Assembly (NCBI RefSeq): GCF_028682455.1
Contig: NZ_JANHLD010000003.1
Coordinates: 124,001 to 188,000, forward strand
DNA length: 64,000 nucleotides
DNA from: Pseudomonas putida
Lineage (GTDB): Bacteria; Pseudomonadota; Gammaproteobacteria; Pseudomonadales; Pseudomonadaceae
Direction: 5' to 3'
Position 1 is the first letter of the stretch, and each line of letters opens with the position of its first letter. This document shows positions 15,773-23,056 of the stretch, piece after piece. Position numbers and translations under genes: made by a program. The notes below the pieces were generated by a model. It ran no database searches. It worked only from the letters and a program-made list of their open reading frames with translations, and was not told the origin of the DNA.

Positions 15773-17950
15773 ATGACTGAACACGTTCAAGTCGGTGGCC
15801 TTCAGGTCGCCAAAGTCCTGTTCGACTTCGTGAACAACGAAGCCATTCCTGGAACCGGCGTCAACGCCGAGCAATTCTGGGTGGGGGCAGAAAAACTCAT
15901 CAACGACCTCGCTCCAAAGAACAAAGCACTGCTGGCCAAACGTGATGCACTGCAGGCACAGATCGATGCCTGGCACCAGGCGCGCAAAGGCCAGGCTCAC
16001 GATGCCGTGGCTTACAAATCCTTCCTCCAGGACATCGGTTACCTGCTGCCAGAAGCTGCAGACTTCCAGGCCTCGACCCAGAACGTCGATGACGAAATTG
16101 CCCGCATGGCCGGCCCGCAGCTGGTAGTGCCGGTGATGAATGCGCGCTTTGCCCTGAACGCCTCCAACGCCCGTTGGGGCTCGCTGTACGATGCCCTGTA
16201 CGGCACCGACGCCATCAGTGAAGAAGGTGGCGCAGAAAAAGGCAAAGGCTACAACAAGGTCCGTGGCGACAAGGTGATTGCCTTCGCCCGCGCCTTCCTC
16301 GACGAGTCCGCGCCGCTGGCGGCCGGCTCGCATGTCGACTCTACCGCTTACCGCATCGAAGGCGGCAAGCTGGTCGTTGCCCTCAAGGGCGGCAGCAACA
16401 GCGGCCTGCGCGATGACGCGCAACTGATCGGCTACCAGGGCGATGCCTCGGCACCGACCGCCATCCTGCTCAAGCACAACGGCCTGCATTTCGAGATCCA
16501 GGTCGATGCCACCACCCCGGTTGGCCAGACCGACCCTGCCGGTATCAAGGACGTGCTGATGGAAGCCGCCCTGACCACCATCATGGACTGCGAAGACTCC
16601 GTCGCCGCCGTCGATGCCGATGACAAGGTGGTGATCTACCGCAACTGGCTCGGCCTGATGAAGGGCGACCTGTCCGAAAGCGTCAGCAAGGGCGGCCAGA
16701 CCTTCACCCGCACCATGAACCCGGACCGCGAGTACACCGCGCCCAACGGTGGCTCGGTCACCCTGCACGGTCGTTCACTGCTGTTCGTGCGCAACGTTGG
16801 CCACTTGATGACCATCGACGCCATCCTCGACAAGGACGGCAACGAAGTGCCGGAAGGCATCCTCGACGGCCTGATCACCAACCTCGCGGCGATCCACAAC
16901 CTCAACGGCAACACCAGCCGCAAGAACAGTCGCACCGGTTCCGTGTACATCGTCAAACCGAAGATGCACGGCCCTGAAGAAGCCGCGTTCACCAACGAGC
17001 TGTTCGGTCGCATCGAAGACGTGCTGGGCCTCAAGCGCAACACCTTGAAGGTCGGCATCATGGACGAGGAGCGCCGTACCACGGTCAACCTCAAGGCCTG
17101 TATCAAGGCTGCCAGCGAGCGCGTGGTGTTCATCAACACCGGCTTCCTCGACCGCACCGGCGACGAAATCCACACTTCCATGGAAGCCGGCGCCGTGGTG
17201 CGCAAAGGCGCCATGAAGACCCAGAAGTGGATCGGTGCCTACGAGAACTCCAACGTCGATATCGGCCTGGCTACCGGCCTGCAAGGCCGCGCCCAGATCG
17301 GTAAAGGCATGTGGGCCATGCCGGACCTGATGGCCGACATGCTCGAGCAGAAGATCGCTCACCCACTGGCGGGTGCCAACACCGCCTGGGTACCTTCGCC
17401 GACCGCTGCCGCGCTGCATGCGCTGCACTACCACAAGGTTGACGTCTTCGCCCGCCAGGCCGAGCTGGCCAAGCGTGCACCAGCGTCGGTGGATGACATC
17501 CTGACCATCCCGCTGGCCACCGACACCAACTGGTCGGAAGAAGAAAAGCGCAACGAACTGGACAACAACGCCCAGGGCATCCTTGGCTATGTCGTGCGCT
17601 GGATCGACCAGGGCGTAGGCTGTTCGAAAGTGCCGGACATCAACGATGTCGGCCTGATGGAAGACCGCGCCACCCTGCGTATCTCCGCCCAGCTGCTGGC
17701 CAACTGGCTGCGCCACGGTATCGTCACCGAGGCCCAGGTACTGGAAAGCCTCAAGCGCATGGCGCCGGTGGTCGACAAGCAGAACGCCAACGACCCGCTG
17801 TACCGCCCGCTGGCACCAGACTTCGACAACAACATCGCCTTCCAGGCGGCGGTCGAGCTGGTCGTCGAAGGCACCAAGCAGCCAAACGGCTACACCGAGC
17901 CGGTACTGCATCGTCGTCGTCGTGAGTTCAAGGCCAAGAACGGTCTGTAA
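15773..17950 (+). CDS. glcB: Malate synthase G
   Basis: The 725-residue length is exact for malate synthase G. The enzyme condenses glyoxylate and acetyl-CoA to malate in the glyoxylate shunt and glycolate use. Family blocks include VLFDFVNNEAIPGTG, the metal-binding TTIMDCEDSVAAVDADDK segment and MKTQKWIGAYENSNVDIGLA. The ATG at 15773 is chosen because GAGG precedes it by 7 bases; an ATG 12 bases upstream has no site. The gene stands alone, ending at a REP palindrome shared with the convergent receiver gene. Control is probably through the palindromes at 15514 and 15576. Confidence 0.97.
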   Translation: MTEHVQVGGLQVAKVLFDFVNNEAIPGTGVNAEQFWVGAEKLINDLAPKNKALLAKRDALQAQIDAWHQARKGQAHDAVAYKSFLQDIGYLLPEAADFQASTQNVDDEIARMAGPQLVVPVMNARFALNASNARWGSLYDALYGTDAISEEGGAEKGKGYNKVRGDKVIAFARAFLDESAPLAAGSHVDSTAYRIEGGKLVVALKGGSNSGLRDDAQLIGYQGDASAPTAILLKHNGLHFEIQVDATTPVGQTDPAGIKDVLMEAALTTIMDCEDSVAAVDADDKVVIYRNWLGLMKGDLSESVSKGGQTFTRTMNPDREYTAPNGGSVTLHGRSLLFVRNVGHLMTIDAILDKDGNEVPEGILDGLITNLAAIHNLNGNTSRKNSRTGSVYIVKPKMHGPEEAAFTNELFGRIEDVLGLKRNTLKVGIMDEERRTTVNLKACIKAASERVVFINTGFLDRTGDEIHTSMEAGAVVRKGAMKTQKWIGAYENSNVDIGLATGLQGRAQIGKGMWAMPDLMADMLEQKIAHPLAGANTAWVPSPTAAALHALHYHKVDVFARQAELAKRAPASVDDILTIPLATDTNWSEEEKRNELDNNAQGILGYVVRWIDQGVGCSKVPDINDVGLMEDRATLRISAQLLANWLRHGIVTEAQVLESLKRMAPVVDKQNANDPLYRPLAPDFDNNIAFQAAVELVVEGTKQPNGYTEPVLHRRRREFKAKNGL

Positions 17951-17958
17951 GTAACCTG

Positions 17959-18013
17959 TCGCGGGGCAAGCTCGCTCCTACAAGCTGTTTGTAGGAGCAG
18001 GCTTGCCCCGCGA
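17959..18013. repeat. REP-type inverted repeat between convergent glcB and receiver gene
   Basis: An arm beginning TCGCGGGGCAAG (17959-17981) pairs with GTAGGAGCAGGCTTGCCCC... ending at 18013. It starts 8 bases past the glcB stop and abuts the stop codon of the minus-strand receiver gene, so it may act as a two-way 3' end. Confidence 0.8.
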
Positions 18014-18457
18014 TCATTTGATCCCCAGTTCCCTGCGCACCAGTTCCATCAAGCGGTCCAGGTCAATCGGCTTGAGCAGGAAGTCGACGACACTCAAGTG
18101 CATCGCCGCAATGGCGTCCGGCACATCGGCATCACCCGACACGATGATGATCGGCAACGCCGCTTTCTCCGATTCGCGAATCTGCCGAATCAGCTCCAAT
18201 CCGTCGAAAGGCTCCATGCGCAGGTCTGTAATCAACAAGCCGATATCGCGTTCGCCCTTCAGGTACGCCAGCGCCCGCTCGGCATTCTGCGCGGCCAGGC
18301 ACGGGATACCTTTACTCTTGAGGTAGCTGCCCAGAGCTTCGCGCGCCTGTGCGTTGTCATCGACGATCAATACCTTCTGCGGCGCAGCCGTAGGCGCTGT
18401 CACCGCCGCCAGTGCTTCACGCTCGGCGTCACTCAGTATGTCGTCTTGGTCAGGCAT
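18014..18457 (-). CDS. Stand-alone receiver protein with FliM-like N-terminal peptide
   Basis: The 147-residue protein is a single CheY-like receiver domain (residues 28-147). It has the acidic pair D33/D34, the probable phospho-acceptor D78 in LLITDLRM, a conserved SGDAD block and the KP dipeptide near the end. No output domain follows. The first 16 residues (MPDQDDILSDAEREAL) resemble the CheY-docking peptide of FliM (ILSQAEIDAL). The start at 18457 is tentative; an in-frame ATG at 18478 adds seven residues and has an AAGGGA site about 10 bases upstream. No histidine kinase is adjacent. It is divergent from the cNMP/CBS protein gene. Confidence 0.85.
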   Translation of the reverse strand: MPDQDDILSDAEREALAAVTAPTAAPQKVLIVDDNAQAREALGSYLKSKGIPCLAAQNAERALAYLKGERDIGLLITDLRMEPFDGLELIRQIRESEKAALPIIIVSGDADVPDAIAAMHLSVVDFLLKPIDLDRLMELVRRELGIK

Positions 18458-18691
18458 GGCCGTCTCGTTGAAAATCATTCGAAAAATTTCCCTTGAATCA
18501 AGTTCAGACCGCTTTTGATCGGCTTGCAACCCACTGTCGTCGGCAATTTGACACCCGTCGTGTTTATCACCCTGGCCGTCGCGCCATTTAGACTTACGTC
18601 CAATGGGCACTGGACGCGTGGCGACCGACCATGAAAGCCGAAAACAACAAGGCCGGCGCCCCTGCGCTGCCATAAAGACGCGGTAAGGTTC

Positions 18692-20629
18692 ATGAGCAAA
18701 ATGGACGCCTTCGCCCAGGCAGGAAAGACTGCAGTACTGCAGAACATCCAAGGGACCCTGCAGTTTCTGCAACGCTTTCCACCGTTCAATCTGATGGAAA
18801 ACGCCCACCTGGCGTTCCTGGTGGAACAGTGCCAGCTGCGTTTCTATGCGGCCAACGACAGCATCATCAAGCCCGGCGACGGGCCGGTCGAACACTTCTA
18901 CATCGTCAAGCAGGGCCGCGTGGTCGGTGAGCGCCAGCACGTGACCCGCCCCGGCACCGAGACTACCTTCGAGATCACCAGCGGCGAGTGCTTTCCGCTC
19001 GCCGCCCTGCTCGGCGAACGCGCCACCCGCACCGAACACCTCGCCGCCGAAGACACCTTCTGCCTGCAACTGAACAAGGCTGCGTTCATCCGCCTGTTCG
19101 CGTTGTCCGAAGCCTTTCGCGACTTCGCCCTGCGCGGCGTCAGTAGCTTGCTCGACCAGGTCAACCAGCAGGTCCAGCGCCGCGCGGTAGAAACCCTGGG
19201 CACCCAGTACTCGCTCAACACCCGCCTGGGTGAACTGGCCATGCGTCACCCGGTGGTCTGCGACCGGCAAACGCCGCTGCGTGAAGCCGTGGCCCTGATG
19301 CACGACCAGCAAGTGGGCAGCATCGTGATCGTCGATGCACAGCGCTTTCCCATCGGGATCTTCACCTTGCGCGATTTGCGCCAGGTGGTGGCCGATGCCA
19401 GCGCCGACGTTGCCCAGCCCATTGGCGGCCACATGACCGCCAATCCGTTCTACTTGAGCCCCCAGGCCAGCGCCTTCGACGCAGCCATTGCCATGACCGA
19501 GCGACATATCGCCCACGTCTGCCTGGTGGAAGACAAGCGCCTGTGCGGCGTGGTTTCGGAGCGTGATCTGTTCTCCTTGCAACGTGTCGACCTGGTCCAC
19601 CTGGCCCGAACCATCCGTCATGCCACGCGCATAGAAAGCCTGGTATCGCTGCGCGGCGAGATCGGCCAGCTGGTCGACCGCATGCTCGCCCATGGTGCGT
19701 CGTCGACCCAGATCACCCAGATCATCACCCTGCTCAACGACCACACCGTATGCCGGGTGATCGAACTGGCCATCGAGGACAAGGGCGACCCGGGTGTGCC
19801 CTTCAGCTGGTTGTGCTTTGGCAGCGAAGGCCGCCGTGAACAGACCCTGCACACCGACCAGGACAACGGCATTATTTTCGAAGCCCGCGATGCCGCCCAC
19901 GCCGCCGAGATCCGCGGCCGCCTGCTGCCTTTGGCGCAGCACATCAACCAAGGGCTGGCCCAGTGCGGCTTCACCTTGTGCAAGGGCTACATCATGGCCG
20001 GCAACCCCGAGCTGTGCCTGTCGCGCGCCGAGTGGGCCCGACGCTTTGCCGCCTTCATTCGTGAAGCCACGCCGGAAAACCTGCTGGCCTCGAGCATCTA
20101 CTTTGACCTGCGGGTGGTCTGGGGCGCCGAGGAGCCGTGCGAGCAGTTGCGCCAGAGTATCCTCGAGCAGGTTGCCGACAACCGCCTGTTCCAGCGCATG
20201 ATGGCCGAGAACGCCTTGCGCCAGCGGCCACCGGTGGGGCGTTTTCGCGAGTTCGTGCTGACCCGCAAGGGCAACGACAAGGCCGCCACCCTCGACCTCA
20301 AGGTCCAGGGCCTCACCCCCTTTGTCGATGGCGCCCGCCTGCTGGCCCTGGCCAACGGCATCAGCGCCAACAACACCCTGGAGCGCCTTCGCGAGTTGGT
20401 CAGCCACGAGGTGATCGACCCGCTCGATGGCGCCGCCTATGAGGAGGCCTACCACTTCATCCAGCAGACGCGCATGCAGCAGCACCAGTTGCAGAGCCGG
20501 CAGAACCAGCCCTACTCCAACCGTGTCGATCCCGACAGCCTAAATCACCTGGACCGGCGCATTCTGCGCGAGTCCCTGCGCCAGGCCCAGCGCCTGCAAG
20601 GCAGCCTGGCCCTGAGGTATCAGCTGTGA
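18692..20629 (+). CDS. Cyclic-nucleotide-binding/CBS/DUF294 nucleotidyltransferase-like signalling protein
   Basis: The 645-residue protein has four parts in order. They are a cNMP-binding domain (about 25-140, FYIVKQGRVVGE), a CBS pair (about 175-300, with LREAVALMHDQQVGSIVIVD), a GlnD-like nucleotidyltransferase DUF294 domain and a DUF294 C-terminal helical domain. The nucleotidyltransferase motif FGSEGRREQTLHTDQDNGII retains the GS...D-D pattern expected of active enzymes. The likely role is ligand-controlled nucleotidyl transfer to an unknown target, probably in carbon metabolism given glcB nearby. Its TGA overlaps the GTG start of the exonuclease gene, showing translational coupling. Confidence 0.88.
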   Translation: MSKMDAFAQAGKTAVLQNIQGTLQFLQRFPPFNLMENAHLAFLVEQCQLRFYAANDSIIKPGDGPVEHFYIVKQGRVVGERQHVTRPGTETTFEITSGECFPLAALLGERATRTEHLAAEDTFCLQLNKAAFIRLFALSEAFRDFALRGVSSLLDQVNQQVQRRAVETLGTQYSLNTRLGELAMRHPVVCDRQTPLREAVALMHDQQVGSIVIVDAQRFPIGIFTLRDLRQVVADASADVAQPIGGHMTANPFYLSPQASAFDAAIAMTERHIAHVCLVEDKRLCGVVSERDLFSLQRVDLVHLARTIRHATRIESLVSLRGEIGQLVDRMLAHGASSTQITQIITLLNDHTVCRVIELAIEDKGDPGVPFSWLCFGSEGRREQTLHTDQDNGIIFEARDAAHAAEIRGRLLPLAQHINQGLAQCGFTLCKGYIMAGNPELCLSRAEWARRFAAFIREATPENLLASSIYFDLRVVWGAEEPCEQLRQSILEQVADNRLFQRMMAENALRQRPPVGRFREFVLTRKGNDKAATLDLKVQGLTPFVDGARLLALANGISANNTLERLRELVSHEVIDPLDGAAYEEAYHFIQQTRMQQHQLQSRQNQPYSNRVDPDSLNHLDRRILRESLRQAQRLQGSLALRYQL

Positions 20630-21330
20630 GCCTGTTCACCTGGTTGCGCCCCCGACAGATCGAGGACAGCGTTCGCCAACGAGTCGCTGGAATCCCTGTC
20701 CCCGCGCCCCTGAACGATGACACCCTGCGCCGTCAGCGCTGGGTAGTGCTCGACCTGGAGACCAGCGGCCTGAACACCAATCGCGACCAGGTGCTGTCCA
20801 TCGGTGCTGTGGTGATCGAAGACGGCGCGATCGACTTCAGCCAACAGTTCGAGCGCACCCTCTATCAACGCGATCACAAGCTCACCTCCAGCGTGCTGAT
20901 TCATGGCCTGGGGCCCAGCGCCATTGCGGCCGGCTGCGACCCGGCCGAAGCCTTGCTGGACCTGATGAACTTCGTTGGCGACAGCCCGGTGCTGGCTTTC
21001 CACGCACCGTTCGACCAACGCATGCTGACCCGGGCACTGAAGGACCACCTGGGGTACCGCTTGCAGCATTTCTTCTTCGATGTTGCCGAGCTTGCGCCGC
21101 TGCTCAACCCGCAGATCACCCTGCGCGAAGCCGGGCTGGATGACTGGACCGCGTGCTTCGGCCTGGAAGCCATCGAGCGGCACAACGCCAGCGCCGATGC
21201 CATGGTCACCGCCGAACTGGCCTTGATTCTGTTCAGCCAGGCCCGGCGCCAGCAGCTGGACAGCCCGGCGTTGCTCGACCAGCAGCTGCAACGCTGGCGG
21301 CGTCGGCGCCACCAGAGTCATGGCTTCTAG
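20626..21330 (+). CDS. DnaQ-family 3'-5' exonuclease
   Basis: The 234-residue DEDDh exonuclease has ExoI VVLDLETSGLN, ExoII LAFHAPFDQRM and ExoIII with the HNASADAMVT block. It resembles DNA polymerase III epsilon but lacks the C-terminal polymerase-binding tail and is a stand-alone paralogue. The start is GTG at 20626-20628, overlapping the TGA of the upstream gene. The conserved pairing of a DUF294 protein with such an exonuclease suggests joint function, the nature of which is unknown. Confidence 0.88.
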   Translation: MSLFTWLRPRQIEDSVRQRVAGIPVPAPLNDDTLRRQRWVVLDLETSGLNTNRDQVLSIGAVVIEDGAIDFSQQFERTLYQRDHKLTSSVLIHGLGPSAIAAGCDPAEALLDLMNFVGDSPVLAFHAPFDQRMLTRALKDHLGYRLQHFFFDVAELAPLLNPQITLREAGLDDWTACFGLEAIERHNASADAMVTAELALILFSQARRQQLDSPALLDQQLQRWRRRRHQSHGF

Positions 21331-21381
21331 CGTCTTCCGATGAGCGTCAATTGCGTTTAACAAACACATTCTGCGACAATC

Positions 21382-21400
21382 GCGAATAATTCTCGTTAGT
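21382..21400. promoter_or_regulatory. Fur box upstream of the ECF sigma gene
   Basis: AATAATTCTCGTT (21385-21397) matches the core Fur-box arm AATAATTCTCATT in 12 of 13 positions. It lies about 30 bases before the sigma-factor start, fitting iron repression of the signalling operon. Confidence 0.6.
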
Positions 21401-21424
21401 TAACGCATCTTTTCGGGGAACACC

Positions 21425-21943
21425 TTGTCGTCCGTGCAAAGCCCACACAGTGAGCTGGTCGGTACCCTCTATCGCGACCACCGCAGCTGGCTACTCGCCT
21501 GGCTGCGGCGCAACATCGTCTGCGCCGAGCGCGCCGAAGACCTGAGCCAGGACACCTTCGTGCGCTTGCTCGGGCGCGATCAGCTGCCTGCACCGCGCGA
21601 GCCCCGGGCGTTTCTGCTGGCCATTGCCAAGGGCCTGTTGTTCGATCACTTCCGTCGCGCAGCCCTGGAGCAGGCCTACCTGGCCGAACTGATGCTGGTC
21701 CCCGAAGCCGAACAGCCCTCCCCGGAAGAACAACACCTGATCCTCGAAGACCTCAAGGCCATCGACCGTCTGCTCGGCAAACTGTCGAGCAAAGCCCGCG
21801 CGGCCTTCTTGTACAACCGGCTCGACGGCCTCAATCATGCCGAGATCGCCGAGCAACTGGGGGTTTCGGTGTCCCGGGTGCGTCAGTACCTGGCCCAGGG
21901 CATGCGCCAGTGCTACATCGCGCTGTACGGTGAGCCCACATGA
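21425..21943 (+). CDS. FecI-type ECF sigma factor
   Basis: The 172-residue protein has sigma region 2 (LYRDHRSWLLAWLRRN, AEDLSQDTFVRLL) and region 4 (LDGLNHAEIAEQLGVSVSRVRQYL). It would direct RNA polymerase to the siderophore receptor gene after surface signalling. The start appears to be TTG at 21425, with GGGGAA four bases upstream; a GTG nine bases later is an alternative. The last bases overlap the fecR-like ATG (ATGA). A Fur box lies upstream. Confidence 0.93.
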   Translation: MSSVQSPHSELVGTLYRDHRSWLLAWLRRNIVCAERAEDLSQDTFVRLLGRDQLPAPREPRAFLLAIAKGLLFDHFRRAALEQAYLAELMLVPEAEQPSPEEQHLILEDLKAIDRLLGKLSSKARAAFLYNRLDGLNHAEIAEQLGVSVSRVRQYLAQGMRQCYIALYGEPT

Positions 21944-22896
21944 ACAACAAACCGGTCAGCGCCCGGGTGCTGGACGCAGCAATCGCCTGGCAACTGTGCC
22001 TCGACTCGGGCAGCGGCAGCAGCGAGGAGCGCGCCGAGTTCAGCCGCTGGCTCGCCGCCGACGAAGAGCACGCACGCGCCTGGATGCAACTGGGCATGCT
22101 CGATCAACGCTTCACCGCGGCGGCGGGCCCGGCGCGCCAGGCCCTGCTGCAGTCGCGCGCCAGCCTGCGCCAGCGTGTGCGCAAGCTGGGCCGCGGCGTC
22201 GCCAGCCTGGTACTGGTGGTGGGCTTGCTCAGTTGGGTCAGCGCGCACCAGTCGCTGGGCTACTGGCTGGCCGATCAGCGCACCGCGACCGGCGAGCAAC
22301 GCACCCTGCGCCTGACCGACGGCACGCTGATCAGTCTCAACACCCACTCGGCGGTAGACATCCGCTTCGATGAAAAAGAGCGCCTGATCGTCCTGCACGA
22401 AGGGGAAGTTTCCATCGAAACCGGCCACAAGGACGACAGGCCGTTCGTGGTGGCGAGCGCAGACGGACGCATGCGCGCGCTCGGCACCCGCTTCCTGGTC
22501 AAGATGGAGGACCAGGGCACCCGCCTCAGTGTCCTGCAATCGGCAGTGGCGGCACGCCCCCAGGACAGCGGCGACGAGCAGATCCTGCATGAAGGCCAGC
22601 AAGTGCTGATGACCCACGATCAGCTCGGCAAGATTACCAGCCTGGGTGTCGGCGCCGATGCCTGGACCCGCGGCATGCTGGTGGTCGACAACGTGCGCCT
22701 GAGCGACCTGATCGACGAACTGGGCCGCTACCGCAGCGGTTACCTGAATGTCGCCCCGGAAGTGGCCGACCTGCGCATTACCGGCAGTTTCCCGCTCAAC
22801 GACACCAACCTTGCCCTGACCTCGTTGCTGCCCACCTTGCCGGTGCAGATCGAGCAGCACACCCCGTGGTGGGTGACGGTGGTGGCTCGCCCCTAA
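21940..22896 (+). CDS. FecR-family anti-sigma/signal transducer
   Basis: The 318-residue protein has an N-terminal cytoplasmic DUF4880 segment (AIAWQLCLDSGSGSSEERAEFSRWL). A single membrane helix lies near residues 88-105 (VASLVLVVGLLSWVSA), followed by a periplasmic FecR domain (EQRTLRLTDGTLISLNTHSA). It receives the signal from the TonB receptor's N-terminal domain and controls the adjacent sigma factor. The start overlaps the sigma gene stop. A REP palindrome follows. Confidence 0.94.
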   Translation: MNNKPVSARVLDAAIAWQLCLDSGSGSSEERAEFSRWLAADEEHARAWMQLGMLDQRFTAAAGPARQALLQSRASLRQRVRKLGRGVASLVLVVGLLSWVSAHQSLGYWLADQRTATGEQRTLRLTDGTLISLNTHSAVDIRFDEKERLIVLHEGEVSIETGHKDDRPFVVASADGRMRALGTRFLVKMEDQGTRLSVLQSAVAARPQDSGDEQILHEGQQVLMTHDQLGKITSLGVGADAWTRGMLVVDNVRLSDLIDELGRYRSGYLNVAPEVADLRITGSFPLNDTNLALTSLLPTLPVQIEQHTPWWVTVVARP

Positions 22897-22901
22897 TCCC
22901 T

Positions 22902-22953
22902 TTTCGCGGGGCAAGCCCGCCCCCACCGATGGGAGCGGGCTTGCCCCGCGAAA
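22902..22953. repeat. REP-type inverted repeat between fecR-like and receptor genes
   Basis: TTTCGCGGGGCAAGCCCGC (22902-22920) pairs perfectly with GCGGGCTTGCCCCGCGAAA (22935-22953). It separates the sigma/fecR pair from the receptor transcription unit. Confidence 0.85.
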
Positions 22954-22969
22954 GACCCGCAATACAAAT

Positions 22970-22988
22970 CAAAATAATTTTCACTAAG
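22970..22988. promoter_or_regulatory. Weak Fur-box-like sequence upstream of the receptor
   Basis: AATAATTTTCACT matches 11 of 13 positions of the Fur arm AATAATTCTCATT. It lies about 70 bases before the receptor ATG. Alternatively the receptor may be controlled only through the ECF sigma factor. Confidence 0.3.
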
Positions 22989-23056
22989 CCCTGTCACTTT
23001 TTCCAACTCACTCGGCAAGGAAGCTAGTTAGCACTTATCCGTCGAGGAGCCGCTGC

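Noticed and set aside
18014..20485. An 823-codon minus-strand frame containing the receiver protein
   Set aside because: Only its last 147 codons resemble a protein family; the rest is antisense to the cNMP/CBS gene. The receiver was annotated with an internal start.
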